Part shown: piece after piece, positions 11,897 to 26,800 of the stretch
Position numbering within the stretch: the stretch's first letter is position 1
How the letters are laid out: every line of letters starts with the position of its first letter
The notes under the pieces: generated by a model
The model's input: only the letters and a program-made list of their open reading frames with translations
What the model was told of the DNA's origin: nothing
Database searches by the model: none
NCBI GenBank assembly: GCA_001642005.1
Contig: LWCA01000039.1
Coordinates: forward strand, 1 to 64,000
DNA length: 64,000 nt
Reading direction: 5' to 3'
DNA from: Intoshia linei
Taxonomy: Eukaryota; Orthonectida; Rhopaluridae
Position numbers and translations under genes: made by a program

Positions 11897-14800
11897 ATGA
11901 TTGAGGAAGCTAAAGGATATTATAAATTTTTGAAATCTATTCAAAATTTAACGTTTTTATCCGTCTGTGATAGCCCGCAAGTTGATGCCATTTTAGAAAG
12001 AATATCACACAGGTATTTTGATAAGTGGTTGCCCTTATTATTTAAATTTCACGAAAATGAAGACGATAATAACAACGATTTGAATGGTAAGCATTTGATT
12101 GCGCCACTAGACGTTAAATGGGCTTGGCATTCTCATTTGATGCACCCAAAGATCTATAGAAAAGACGTTTTAAATCATTACAAGAACAATTTTAACAATA
12201 TACCGTATCAAAGTGTTTTGTGTGAGTATACGCCCCGGTTTCTCCGTAAAAAATCTATGTTTAATGTTAACGATGTTATTGAATTCTCCAAGAACGTCTG
12301 GGAAAGCGAATATCCAAATGAGGAACCTTATGAAATTGATTTGGAAATTTATCAATATCTTTTTGTAAAATCTCAATTGCCAAAAATTATCAATTTAAAT
12401 TCGAGTATTTTTTTTATTTATTTATTTTTTATCTGATAAATTTTACAATTACATATTTACAAGATCTGGGTGGCTGAATCTTTTAGTATGAAGGGTCACA
12501 TGTCAAATAAAGCTTTTTAATTTACCCATGGAGTCGATGAGTTAGATTTAACTATGATAATTTGTACTTATGAATAGTTTCTATCGGGTTTAAAATATTT
12601 CACATTATAAAATCGCAGATATAATTACAAAGATTCTACTTACAGTAGTTCCTTTCTATATGTAACACTATCAGTTACAATTTGTAACTTACAAGTAAAA
12701 TTTATCAATATTTCATAGATTCAGGGTTGAGAGTTGGTCAAATTTTTCAAATTAGTTTTGTTAATGTTTATTGGCCATTTTTGTATGTATGAATTATGAT
12801 TTTTCATTTTAAGGCTGGTAAGACTGAATTTTTCCCTTAAGGGTTGGTAAAACTGCATTTTTCCTTAAAGAATTGGTAAATTGGGTTTTTCACTTAAGGG
12901 TCTGTGAAAATTAATTTTTTTCTTAAAAGTGGGTATAATTGAAATTTTCACTTAATGGTTGGTAAGACTGAATTTTTTCCCTTTTTCTTTTTCTAAATTT
13001 AACTACTCTTTTGATATTATTTACACTTCATTAAACTCTATGGTCCAAGATTAACTACATTTGTATGTCAATTTTCACGATTTCATGTATATTTTGTATG
13101 GTAATAATATCAGCATTGCCTTCCATTTTTCTGATATTCATCGACCGGAAATTTTAGTTTAATCCAACGGAAAATGTAAACGAAACAAAAATAAATTTTC
13201 TAGCTCATTATACAGATTAAATGTAATACAAATTGCAACAATTCAGATTTCTCGTTTAGAGTTAAATTTAATTCAATGATTAAATCTTTTTAACTTAGTT
13301 TTATTAAAAATTGATTTTTACGAAATATATTTAATTGTTGACTTGTATTTGTACTTTTACATCTACTATGAGAAAAAATTATTGAATTTTTGGAATAACA
13401 GTCATATCGGACAATATCTACATTTTATTGACCAAAATTTTGAATTAATTTAATTTTAAGGTAGACCCTCAATTTTAGAATAGTTTTTTCAAACAAATAA
13501 GACCAAAATAAAATAAGATTCAATATAATCCTGGTTAGTTTGATTTTCTATATTAATCAAAAATGTTAAAAGAAAAATAATTTTAATATACAGTCAGGGC
13601 CGTGGAAAAGGCTAGGGCCATATGACCCGTTCCTACTTCATGAGGGCCTACCTTTTTTAATTATTAATACATAAAACTGCTGGCTCTTAACTCCCATTTG
13701 TACAGATATACATTTAAAGTAATTACTTAAACTGAATAATAATAATTATTATTATACACTAAAAAATTTGTACATGTAAGGTATAAATAATTATATGAAA
13801 TATTTGGAACACCTTAATCATTAAATTTAGTTGAAACCAGCATAATCATTAAAAATGACGACGAAGAAAAACATTTATGCTTAATAAAGGAAATTTCTGA
13901 AAAAAATAAAAATAACTCGGTAGCGTCTGACGAAATAAACACTAGTGAAGTTTCTAGAGAAGATCAGTTTAGTATTAAAAAAATATCTAGTACCTCTGAG
14001 GTATGCATAAATCCATCAATTGATCTTGTTACAGCAATGAAATGCTTCTGGCATGAATCTTACAAATACAGCTTGAATCACTTTTCAGATTTAAAATTTT
14101 TACGACTTGCCATTAGTCGGTACAAAAAATATATTGCCCTAAAATGTAAATATAAAAATTTAAATTATATTACACCTACTGAAGATATGAGGTAAATAAT
14201 TATATCAATTATGACTCTATAATTATATGGACAATCTACTTTTTTATATCCAATAATTTCGATGAAAATCATACAATTTACAATGATGCAATATGGTTGA
14301 AAATTATAACTTATTTTTATACAATTTCCCTAATATACTTAAAAATACTTATTAAATTTTTTTGGACCCCCTAATATACATTAGGCTGTCAATATTTTTG
14401 TGCTTTTTGGTTTTTTCTAAGGTGTGTAGTTTTAAATAGAATTAAAATGTTTTTTCAGCTTACTGCAATAAAAATTTTTTAAACAATTGCATGAACGAAG
14501 TCAAAACAAACCATTTTATACCCTGTAGTGATATATTGCTATCATACTAATCGAGATTCGAATATATACTTTTGATATAATTCACTTGTGATGTCTATCT
14601 GGCAGAGTGGTTATAATCATATAATTGTATTCTGCTTGATTAGGTTCGAATTGAGATTTAGACATCTTTTTATTTAAAATGAACTTATCAGAGTTATTAT
14701 CTGCCAATCGTTACATACCCTACCACAAAAAAAGTATTACAACTTGATTAACCTAAAGTCAATTTTTATATTATGTATTTTACACGAGTTATTCGTTTAT

Positions 14801-17800
14801 AATAAACGAATAAACTTTATTGCAGACTTCTTAAGCTGAGATCGATGGTTATTTGATTAATTTAGAAAATTAATTTTAAAATTTAATTAATATATTGTAA
14901 AAATTTCCCGTTTCCCAATTTTAATAGTCGAATTTTAGAAATTGATAAAATACATGGCCGTGTAGTATGAGTAATATCCTGTAAATCGCACCTATAATTT
15001 TATTTTTTAATATAATGATAAAAAGTCCGGCCACCTTCAATGCTACTCAAAGCAATATTTATATTGAATTTTTTATTATACAAATTATAGTGTTTTTGAG
15101 CTATGATTTAGTAAATCAGATTTACAATGCTGTAGATCTCGAAATTTCAATCTTTGTTAAATATCTTCCAATAATGTATTTTACAATGGGTACCCGCGTA
15201 CCCGTTTCTTGAGAAGTAATGCGAGAAAAAAAGATATTTGGCTTAGTCCTCATTACTACATGCTACTCCGCGGAGTAGTACAGTTCCGTGAAAATTATTA
15301 CCTGGTTCGCGAATAAATTGTAAAAAAATGTTTACTAATTAGAAGTCAATTTATTGCGTTTTTTATCAAATTTTTTTAAATGTAGTAGTTTCGCTTTAAT
15401 GGTCCGTGATAAATATTACAATTTATTACCGGTCCACCGTGAAAAAAGGCGAAACCCTTGGATTATACCAACTTGATATCAAATTAAAAAATAAAAACTA
15501 TGGTAACAACAATTAAAATAAATTAAATGTTAAGGTTTTAAAAATTATATTTATAATAACTAATTTGCTTGCGGTAGCCGGACTTTTTCAAAATTTAAGC
15601 TTAAAAAACTATATCACAACTCTGAAGTGTATATTTCTCACCTTGTAGTACCCTGTATTTTTGATTTAAAAAAAAGTTAACACCCTAATGTATAGGGTCT
15701 TCACTTTTATTTATTTATTTAACTTTACTTAGAATTTATATTAAATGTTTAAATTTACCACAACTATAGATTCATCTGGCAGACCCACCTATGTGATCAT
15801 GTGCAATATTGTAGAGATATAAACATGTCGATTGGAACCGTTTTAAATTACTATCCATTATACACTATCAATTTAATGGTTTTATTTCATAGAAATTCAA
15901 AATATCCAAAAATATTAAGAAATAAAACAAACTACATTTGTGAATATTTATATCAAGTAAATGAACTATCTCAAAATCAAAACACAGAGTCTAAAACTGA
16001 AAATAATGGTAAATTGATCAATTTTAAAATTATCAAATTATAATAATATAAATTGAGGTTAACAAATAAAATAATGAAATTGTTGGGTGCACTTTTTAAA
16101 AGTGTTAAAAAATCTTATAAATAAAATACTAATAATAAAATAAATAATAAAACAATCTGTACTTTCCCACAATAATAAAGCAACATTAAACTTATGATAA
16201 TTTCCTTATCTTAAAGTGTATTATTTATTTAATGATACGTTTCTTTACACGGTAAATGTAATATGTCTAAGTTTAAACTTTAAACATATTGAAAATCTAT
16301 AACTAATTGCTGACGACGTCGCAATACAGACTTGGGAATATTATTCCACATTAATTAAATATACTTATATTATTCAATTTAGATTATATTAATATACACA
16401 CGGAAAGCATTACTACAGTTGAAGCAGTTTCAAATTTTTCCCTCGACACTTATGGAAATGTCAATACAGACGATGTAGACCAAGATAGTTTTTCATTAAA
16501 GAATGTCACTTTCGATAAATACAACCAAAGGACAAAATTAAGGGCCATTACTGAATTATGGAATTGCGTTTATAAAGTAATTTTAAAACAAATTTATAAA
16601 TGTCGAATTTAAAGATACATGACACAGTATGGTAAATATATTAAACAAACATATAATAATGTTACAAATTAGGAACCTTACAGAATAGTTGGCGCAATAA
16701 ATCGGGGTACATCGAGTGTAAACCGTTTATCGCAACTGACGGAAACCCAATATGAAGAAATTAAACAAACTCTCTCTACTTATGAAATTTTGAATATAGA
16801 ATTATTGGACAAGAGATTATCAAATAAAAAATACAGCCAAGATGAATGGAAAATTGAAAAAGAAATTGATGATAATATAATTTATTCTGAAAACGAGAAA
16901 GGAAATGGAAAAAAATTATCAAGGTCTTCGTCTCTACATGTTCAAAAATCGTCAATGCTTTTAGATTTACTGTACAAATCAAAATCTCAGTCACACTTAA
17001 ATAATTCAAACATTATTGATTCTAGGAATGATTTTACACTATCAAATAAAAGCAACGAAAATGTAAGTATGCTAGATCCAAGTAAACCTGGCAATAGCAG
17101 CGAAAGACAACAAGAATATTGGCCTCTTATAAACCAATTTAAAAAAATAGTTGTGACCATTTTCTTAAAAGGAAACAATTCGCTATACGACAGAACGGTC
17201 TGTCGGATAAACTTGAAAAAACAGAAAATTAATTCAGATTTGGATACTGATGAATCTTTGCAAAATAATTATTGTTGGGTTCATAATTACCGTCAAACAT
17301 TACCCACTTTTCAAATTGACAGTATAAACCACGCATCAATATTGATTAAATACTCTTTCGTGCCAGGTTCATCAAATGTACATATACCGATAACACATGA
17401 CATTCCTATCCTTATTCCAATTAAATATTCCAAATTGTACCAACCTAGAAAAACCAAATATAACTTTATCAACGAGGATTCTTGTCTGTCTGATGATTCG
17501 TATCAGTATCATTGCTGTTTTAGGCAAAAAAAGAAAAAATTAAAATATTCAAAAATTAATCAAGACTCAATTGCATCTCATATGATGAAATTTACAAAAA
17601 TTTCTAAATCAAACTCTTTCGACATTCACAAATTATTTCACAGTTTTTTAAAAAAAATCAAATTTAATCAAAATATTATTTACACTAAACTTAGTCAATA
17701 TAAATTTAGAAAACCCAAAAAATCATACCTTTTTGTAAATATTAATCTACCTAAATCTAAACTTGTTAGAAATTATGGCAATAAAATTGGCAAAATACTC

Positions 17801-20800
17801 TCCATTCAAAAAAATTTGTCCTTTGTTAATGTAGATAATAATGATATTCCTAATGATGATAATTATAAAGAAATACCGCATCTTATTAATTGCATTCAAT
17901 TGAAATTAATTAAATCTACCAGTATTCCATTGCATTTTACCGTTATCCCAGGAAAATTTGAATGCAGGATTTTAAATCAAAATAATTATTACGTTCTCGG
18001 TCCTTTTGATGTACCCAATATACCTAAAGCTCTTAATAATACCTGCACGATAGCTACTCACAAGTAATTTTTTCGTAATTACTTTAATTATTAAATAGAT
18101 TTATATTTCAAGTATTATTGAACTATATTGAGCAGGTTGGTTCAATTAAATTGGTTAAGTAAAAAAGTAATAAATATTTATCATGATTTTAAAATTGTTC
18201 TAGAATGTATCTTTTTTAAAATTCTATGATTCTTTCAATTATAATTTTTTTTACATTATTTTTTGGATTTTTGTCAAAATTAATGTCTGTAAATTCAAAA
18301 GAAAAATTTACAAAGTAATTTAAGAATATTTTGATTCAATTTACTGTAGTTCTTTGATCCCACATAGCACACGTTTGTAAATTTGAGTCGAGTCAAATTT
18401 ACAAGAATTAAAATACAATTACTTATTATATGAATTAAATTTAAATAAAATATTTTAAGCTAATTTTAAACAAACCAAAGTTAACATTAAATTTTAGATT
18501 GGTCACAAATATTGCCTCTTTTCAATGTCGTGTAATTCACTGTGTTTTAATGCGTTTGTCTGTTGTACAGATATATTATAAAGATAAAATGATGGCTATT
18601 GCTCATACAATTGGATCTGGGCCACTACCTAGACCAGAGCAGGTTTATTAATATGTTCAATATGTCAATGAAATCATAAGATTAAAAAAAAATTAAATAA
18701 AATGTAATAAATTGACTATTGAGTGATAACTATAACATTGTTCTCAAGGGGAATAACTAAAAAAAGAATCCGCGGGTAAGATGGAAAATATACATGACGG
18801 TATTTTAAATTACGATTTAAATTTTAAGTTAATGAATTAATAAGTTTGTCATGATCTAGATTCTAGAATAACAAGTCCAGGATATCATATATCATTTAAT
18901 ATTAATTAAAATTATATATTTTAAGTTATAAAAAACACTTGCGTTTTTATTTTTATTGTCCAAACTTTTCAATATACATAAAAAAAATATTAACAAACTA
19001 AATTGTATAATTAAATTAAATCAAAAAATTATATTTTAGTCAATATAGTACTTTTAAACTTTAAATTCGATTTATGCAAAACTATGATTATGAAAATACT
19101 ATAATTATCAGTATTATCCTTACTTATATAATATGCTTTGTTTGTCTGTGTGTGTTATCGTTTAAATCAATAACTACCAGTTTTAGAATTTTATAAAGTC
19201 CACATTTCAATTATAGTTTTTTTGAGTTGTAAGCAAAATAAATTTCAACCTCCCAAACTCACATCTTACGAATCAAAAAGCCGAATTGTCCTTTTTTTGA
19301 AAATCAAACAAATTGGAGAATTTAAAAAAATATACACTCTGATACGGATTTTAAAATCATAAATATTATTATAAATTTAAATTTAAAAAAAAATATCTTC
19401 AGGGCCAAACCCCAAATTACCCTTTTTTTATTATGAAAACAGCCCTAGAATTTAAAAAAAATAATAGGTGGTACAGTTGTATCCTGTTAACACACACAAA
19501 AATTTCAATCCGAATAAGTGACGCATTCACAGTCAAAAAGGCATTTTAGTATTCATATTTTTTTTCGAAATATTTTATTAAAACAAAAAATGTGAAATAA
19601 TTAACTGTCCGAAAATTAAAATAAAAAGATTATTCTCATAGAGCTTATTTCAGTTGATATAAACACAAAATTTTAACCCCACAAATCTACGCATTCCCGG
19701 TGAAAAATAATTTTTAATATATTATCATCCAATATTTTTTAAATATTTCGATTAAAATAAAAATTTAAGATGTAAATATTTATTGTACAATTTCAAAAAA
19801 AATGTGCATTGAACGTCTACACATTTCCAATAAAGAAATATTAATAAAAATCTAATTAATTCATTGCTACGCAATTTTGTCAATCTGAAATTATCATTTT
19901 GAAAACATTTTGAATAAAATTTAAATAAAACTACAACAACGAAACTAAAATAATACAACTTTGATAATATCATTTTTATATTTATTACAATCCTTTGCAA
20001 TATTGGTAAAATTCGACTAAAATATGTTTATATAGTGCTGATTCCGTTAATTATTGATACATAATTATATTTTTAAGTATTTATTAAATTGGTACTGAAT
20101 ATATATTATCGCATTAAAAATGATAAAATAGGTTTTTATAATTTTATTTTTTCTGGAATTTATGTTATTTATGACAATTTTCTAGAATTGATTGTTTTTA
20201 CTTTATTTTTAAATGTTAAAAAACAAAAAATTAAGATGGAATAATTCACTTTAAAGTATAAAGTAATGTGGTATGATGGTTCCACCTGAAACAAATTTGG
20301 AAACCACTCCTTTAAAGGATTGATAATAGTGAATAGTAGGATTTTTAAGTTAGATTTTCAACGTGAATTTATTTTTTAAGTATAATAAAAATGTGCTCTC
20401 GGCAGAGCTAGGTCCTGTTTGTACGTAGTATGTAAATTTATTTTTTGGTAGTATAAAAATGTTCCCTCGGTAGAACTAGGCTACGGGGATTGATAATAGT
20501 GAATAGTAGAATTTTTAAGTTAGATTTTCAACGTGAATTTTTTGATATAATAAAAATTGCTCTCGTCAGAGCTAGATGCTGATAAATTAGTAATCATTAG
20601 ACTACTAGATTACCTAATTATTAGAGCATAATATTTGAATCGCTCTACTAATCATGTGACGATGTAGCGATGACTATTGATACTTTATAACTAGTTTTTT
20701 AATATAATAACTTTATCAAAAAACAAAAAATTATTGACATATGCTGATCTTCACAATGTAATTAACAATAATGATAATAATAATTAATGGAATTAACAAG

Positions 20801-23800
20801 ATAAATTGGCGGATTATGGTAGGAATAAACTTTGATGTATCGCCCTAATAGGTAATATCTATATTTTTTAGAGACCCTGAACAGATATTATTGCAAGTAG
20901 TTCTTTGTTCATAGTTTCATATCTAATTCTAGTGTGGTTTACTAATTTACTTAAATATTACTCCCTCCGTTCCGAAATAATGTTTACATATATTATCATG
21001 ACTTTTTATTCCAAAATAATGTTTACATTTCCAAACTTTTATATCATTATATTCAAAAACATTTATTGATACTATTGTACTATTGAAACTAATTTTAATT
21101 CTGTATTTATTTATTAACAAATTTTGTAAACAAAACAACATTTTATTTAAGATAAGGAGTATTCAATTTTGCAGGGTATGCTCATTAATATTTTGCCGAG
21201 CCATAATCGCTTCTGGTTTACAAGTGATAAATATGGATAGAGTACCATTGTTTCGAATCCTTGCTTTGCCGATATGTGGCAAATTATACGTATTTCCCCC
21301 TTTCGCAAGCATCGTCTCCTCCATGCATTGTTGAACTAGTATTAAAAATACATTATCCAGCTTATCTGGGTGTAGCTCATTAAAAGCATTACTTACGCAG
21401 TTAATGAAATCATCAATGGTCTTCGGAGAATGTTAATGTTGAACGGATTGAATGGCTTTGAAGAACCTGAGATCGAATACCTTCATGTCGGAATATTAGG
21501 TGGTTGATTTTTAAACATAATGGAAACCCCATCTTTCGATCCCTTTTCCAGCATTTCTGGATCATCTTTTTTGAAATGCGGTTTGGTATTGTCTTGTTGA
21601 ATTCCATTCAATTCTTGGAAATTTTTGTTAGTATAGACGTAATAGATCGTAATCTATCATGAAAAATTAATAAAGCTTAAAGTTCACCAAAAACAGTGAT
21701 AATAGGAAATGTTTATCTCAAATCTAAAAATTATTTCGGAACAGAGGGAGTATATCGTCCTAGTTTCTTGCCTCAGCACTATTACCATGGAATATTATTA
21801 TGCACCGGTTTCTAAGATATAATCTACAGTGGGATTAAGAAGTAAGAATTGGTATACTCGAAAGTTTTCACATTTTCACATTTGTCAGTTCATTGGAATG
21901 GCTTTACTTTCTGTGACTTTGTGAATGTTCAAAATAAACAGTTCTACTTCAAAATATACATATCCTTTGATGTTAAAACTCCAATGGTATCCGCGTATTC
22001 CAATATCTCTTTGTAATTAGTGAATGGTTCTGAATGTTCGCAACCGATTAATGGCATCTATTTTAGACGGATATATTTTTATTTTTCCGTGTTCTATGAT
22101 TCTACCAAGAAACTATATGGTGTTGGATACAATGATGTATTTTTGTGTCTTAAGTATTAATCCGTGATTTCTTATTTTTTTAAGTACTATTTTGAAATGG
22201 TTGACATGTTCGCGTGCTGTGTGAGGTTCGATTATAATGTCGTTTATATAGACATGGGCGAAATTAATGCATTTTAAAATGCTGTTCATAATTATTTTAA
22301 ATAATTTATTTGACACGAGGCATTAAGGCGCGTTCGACATTCCGAATGGTAAAACTTTGAATTGATAGTATTTAAAGTCATGGTTTGTGGAGAAAGCTGT
22401 TTTATGGCGATTTAATTTATTTATGGGGATTTGCCAAAATCCAGATGTGATGCATAACCTAGTAAATATTTTTTTTCCGTTTAGTTAATAAAATAGTTCA
22501 AATTGATATGGGGAGGATATCTGTCTTTCACTTTTATATTATTTAGTGGTCGATGATCAACTATGAATCTGTAGCTTCCATCTGATTTCTTTTTGAAGTG
22601 TTGTGACTGATGTTTACTGTTAGATTCTTCTTTTATATCATTTTTGATCATTTCTTTTTCTGTTATTCAGTATTCTTTAATTTAACCAGTTATTACCAGT
22701 TAATCAGTTATTTAAAACTTTTTTTATGTATTTGCTGCTTTTGAAAAGTTTTTTTTAATTTTTTTATTATTATTTGTGTTTTCTATTGTTTGAATAAAGT
22801 TTACGTATGATTTTATAGGCACGTTAATATATTAGGTTATTCTCACAATCGAAACTGCAGCTGACAAAGTTGATCTAACAAAGTTGACAAAGTCTGTGTA
22901 TCTGTTTAATAAAATAGTTAGTTCTTATTTTTTATTGATTTTTGAATAAAAATGTGACATTTCATTTTGATTCTACCTGCCGTTTGTACTAAAATATTTG
23001 TTATTTAATAAGTATATATAATATATATATATATATATATAATAATAAATATTTTAATAAGTTATATTTAAGATAGACTTCTCCATTAATGTTTGATATG
23101 TAGATTTGTTTATACAGTTGACGATTGCGGTGTGTCTATAATAAAAGGTATATTCCACAGATAGATCAGTTATTATTATTTGATTAATTAAAACCGCTAA
23201 TTGGACAAATGCATATTAATGACCTTGAATCGATAGTATAATATAATAATATCAATCTCAAGAATCTTGAGAATGTGATATTATTAATTTTACCGAATTT
23301 AACTTATAGCCTAATATCATATTTATAATAATTAATAAGTGTTATTATTTCAATGCAAAAAATTCTTATTTCTTCAAGGGTGGCCAACTGGTTCGTATAA
23401 ACTAAAAAGGTTGGGCTATTTAATGCAATTTGTTTAATAAGTTTGGTAAAATCAGGGTTTAAAGGTAATGATGGTCAACATGTATAATTCAATGATGCCA
23501 ACTCGATAAAATTTGTACTTGCATAATTACCTATCAAATTTTTAAATATTGTTATTAGTTTAATTATTAAACCACATCTCTCGGAAGATATCATTACATA
23601 ATCTGTTACAAAATAAAGGCTGTAGTTCCCATTAAAAATGCGATAACATGCGGGTAATTTTTTATAAGAAACTTGAAATATAGAATAATATAATTTGGTT
23701 ATTGTTGTATTATTGATGAGAAGGTCATTCTTGGTAATTTGATGATTAAATGGATTTGATTTGATTTTTTGTTGTTTACTTCTGGATGTCTCAACATTGT

Positions 23801-26800
23801 TTTTCTCTTTTTTTAAGACTTTGTTGTATATGAAGATGATTAATTCATTAAGACAATAAGACTTCCTCGTTATCTGAATCTTCATCTCTTTCTTCTCGCA
23901 TCTATATCTCCGGAGCTTCATCATTACCAAAGTTCACCACTAGAGTATTTCCATTACGTAAATATTGGGCTACATAATCGTGTATATCAATAAAAATAAT
24001 CCTATAATTGTCCTACGTATATCAGCATGTAAATTACCATTATCTATGAATTCTTGTTGCTGTGAACTGTGCTGTTTTATTTCTATATTTTTGTATATCT
24101 TATTGTATGTATATTATTGTGTATGTGTATAGAGAATTATAGTGATATTTATTTACGTACGTTGCATGATCAAAATCGGTAGTTGTGTGTCCAAAGTATC
24201 GTGGAAATTTAGAGCTAACTCTTTTGATCATTTTATCATTATTAATTGAAATCCATCAATTGTTGTTGCTTGACAATCATTGTTAGAGAGAATCGAAGAC
24301 TCTTTTAACGATAATTCTAATCCTATAGAGGCTGCTACATCTTTCATTGAATAAAGTAGTATATTAAGAAGAGTAAAATTGATTCTATTTATATAGAATG
24401 TAGTTGTTATCATATTATCACCTTTTACACGTACATTAACAAGGAAATTATAAAGATAATGATGCCAATGAGCTAACCCAGGAGGCAGAAGTGATCATAT
24501 AGCTTAATTTATTCCCTGTTGAGCCCGAATGACCCTATTGTATATGGTATTACATTGAGAAAATTGGTTGTTATTATATTAGGAACAGTAACTGATATTG
24601 GATGTGGGTCCAATCAGAATGTTTTATGGTTTCATATCTCTATCCATTATCTAAAAGTATAATATAGTTGACGTTTTTATATAGAACAGATTTACTTGTT
24701 TTTCATGGAGATAATCCAGACCTCTGATTATTCCTTCCAGAGTAATAATCCTGTCAATGTCTCTCATTTCTGTCTTTGTTTCTCTTAACAATACTCCTAG
24801 ATTACATAATTATTGTATTACTACATTCACGTTATGGCATATTTATCTGTATTAGGAAATATTGTTTTATTTCGACAATATTTACATGATCTACCATCTT
24901 TTACATGGTAAGTTCTTTTATTACATTTTCAGAAATCTAATTCACGCGTTGTCACATTTGTAATGGTATATTTTGTCAATAATTTTGTTGGACGATATAA
25001 ATTATATATTATGTCGTTTTATAAATGAAGCTAGCATACCCTTCGACGCTTTAAAATTTTGATTTATAAAAAACTTGGAAATTTGTAACATTTTTGTTGT
25101 AAAATTTCTCCACTAACATTTATATTTCGTGTTCATTGAATTTGAAACCACTCGTGAAGAATAACATCTACTTGATTTCCGACCTTAAATGAGGTTTACG
25201 TTTTTGATTGACGTTTACTATTGAGTCCTTATGTTTTAAAATATTGTGTATCGTTCCTACAGATATATCATGTTTGGCAGCTAAAAATTTCTGAGAACAA
25301 TTGGCATCGTCTTTAAATAATTCTAATAATTTTCTTTTTTCATTCAGAGATAAATCTTTTCTTTTTCGCTTGTTATTTTTATTTTTAATGTTCATATTAA
25401 AAAATAAAAATATAATAATATCAGTATAAATGTGACAGTAAAATATAATAACGCCCAAATTGAAAAGATTCATATAAAACAAATCAAATTTAATAATGTT
25501 TCTATACAAAAAAATCAATATTTATTAACTGTGTTCAAATTAAGCTGTATTCATATTGAACAGATTTGACGGTAATTCATTAATAGTGTCTTTGCAAGCC
25601 ACAGTTTGTCCATATTTACATATCGGTTTACAGACTTGTCGAAATTTTAATTTTAATGGATTTAACAATGATACCTTTAAATAAATGTATATTTACACGC
25701 ATCCACCTTTTCCAATCACTTTAGTAAGTTTATACCAATTTTTTTTTTCCTACCAAATGTTTTGAATTATATTAATATTCATCATATATATTATAATAAT
25801 ATACTATATATACAATTAATATATATAGTATATTAAATTAAACAGGTTGTAAACGAACATGAATCAATAACACTAGTCAAAAGGAAAGGAGAAAAGGCCA
25901 TGCTTATAAAGAATAATAGAGGAGACTGGGGAATTGTTAAGGCCGTATGGCATGCGGGTAGACGCAATGCAAGTAATAAGAAAAAAGGTAACTTTTTTTT
26001 TAAACCGAATCCTCATATTTTGATAAACTGTGTCTCTTTTTTGACTTGATAATTGTGTGATAATAATTGATAATCCATATAAGCACACTTTATATATGTG
26101 TGATTATATGGAGTCTTTAATTCTACTTGTTGGTGTTAATAAAGTAGCTATGCGTTAAATTTTTATAAATTTTCTACCATTTTTATATATCGACCCATTT
26201 GGACTCACTCGATACTAATTAGAAATAAAATGTCCAACTATTTTTCGCGCATTTGATGACGTATTGGCTATTTTGCTGAATCTAATCTATTTAGGGTATG
26301 GAAAACTATATGTGGAATTTTGCAATTTGATTACAAACAAAAAATATACAGTTAACGTGGTAAATATTAATTATACCAATATAATTTAATTAATAAATTT
26401 TATTAACTGAAAATGATTATTAGATACGTGCTTCACAATAAATTTCAGGTGGCATTATCTAATTAATAAAAAAAAATTTCACTTTACCTTCGATTAAATT
26501 TATTGAAAAATGGGTCGAAAGTGTAGCTCTAATTAACATTACATAATTTTTCAAATTTCAAAATCTCACGTTATCTCTAAATAATATTTTATAATCCAAG
26601 ATTATGTGTCGCCTTTTTTAGACACTGTACAAATATATTGATTACTAATTTAAATTATTTTTAGTATGAATCAAGCGAAATAATTAGCATTTTACGAATA
26701 GCGGGCATCGAAATAAATGTAAAATCTGCAGACATAACAATTGAAACTGAAAAAAACTGCATATACCCAACAGATGAATTAGAAAGCGAACCAATAACCA

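Larger units (their letters stand above)
18643..25845 (+). other. Transposon-filled intron 6 of the DUF1399 gene
   Basis: This 7.2-kb intron separates exon 6 (ends ...RPEQ) from exon 7 (starts VVNEHES...), both in phase 0. Listed elements inside are a Helitron-like copy, a mariner, a Ty3 relic, an AT microsatellite and a Tigger-type fragment. The stretch 22,700-25,160 has weak minus-strand open frames (151 aa at 23,475-23,930; 61 aa at 24,228-24,413) without domains I recognise. They may be more of the same retroelement. Confidence 0.7.

Noticed and set aside
15180-15215. GC-rich 'gggtacccgcgtacccg' palindrome as a regulatory site
   Set aside because: It is a short isolated palindrome in an intron with no second copy or neighbouring signal.
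16776-17178. Minus-strand open frames opposite exon 5 of the DUF1399 gene
   Set aside because: They mirror a long coding exon on the plus strand and show no domains or splice support.
23475-23930. 151-codon minus-strand frame as a host gene
   Set aside because: There is no recognisable domain, no splice partners, and it lies in a transposon-rich intron beside a Ty3 relic.
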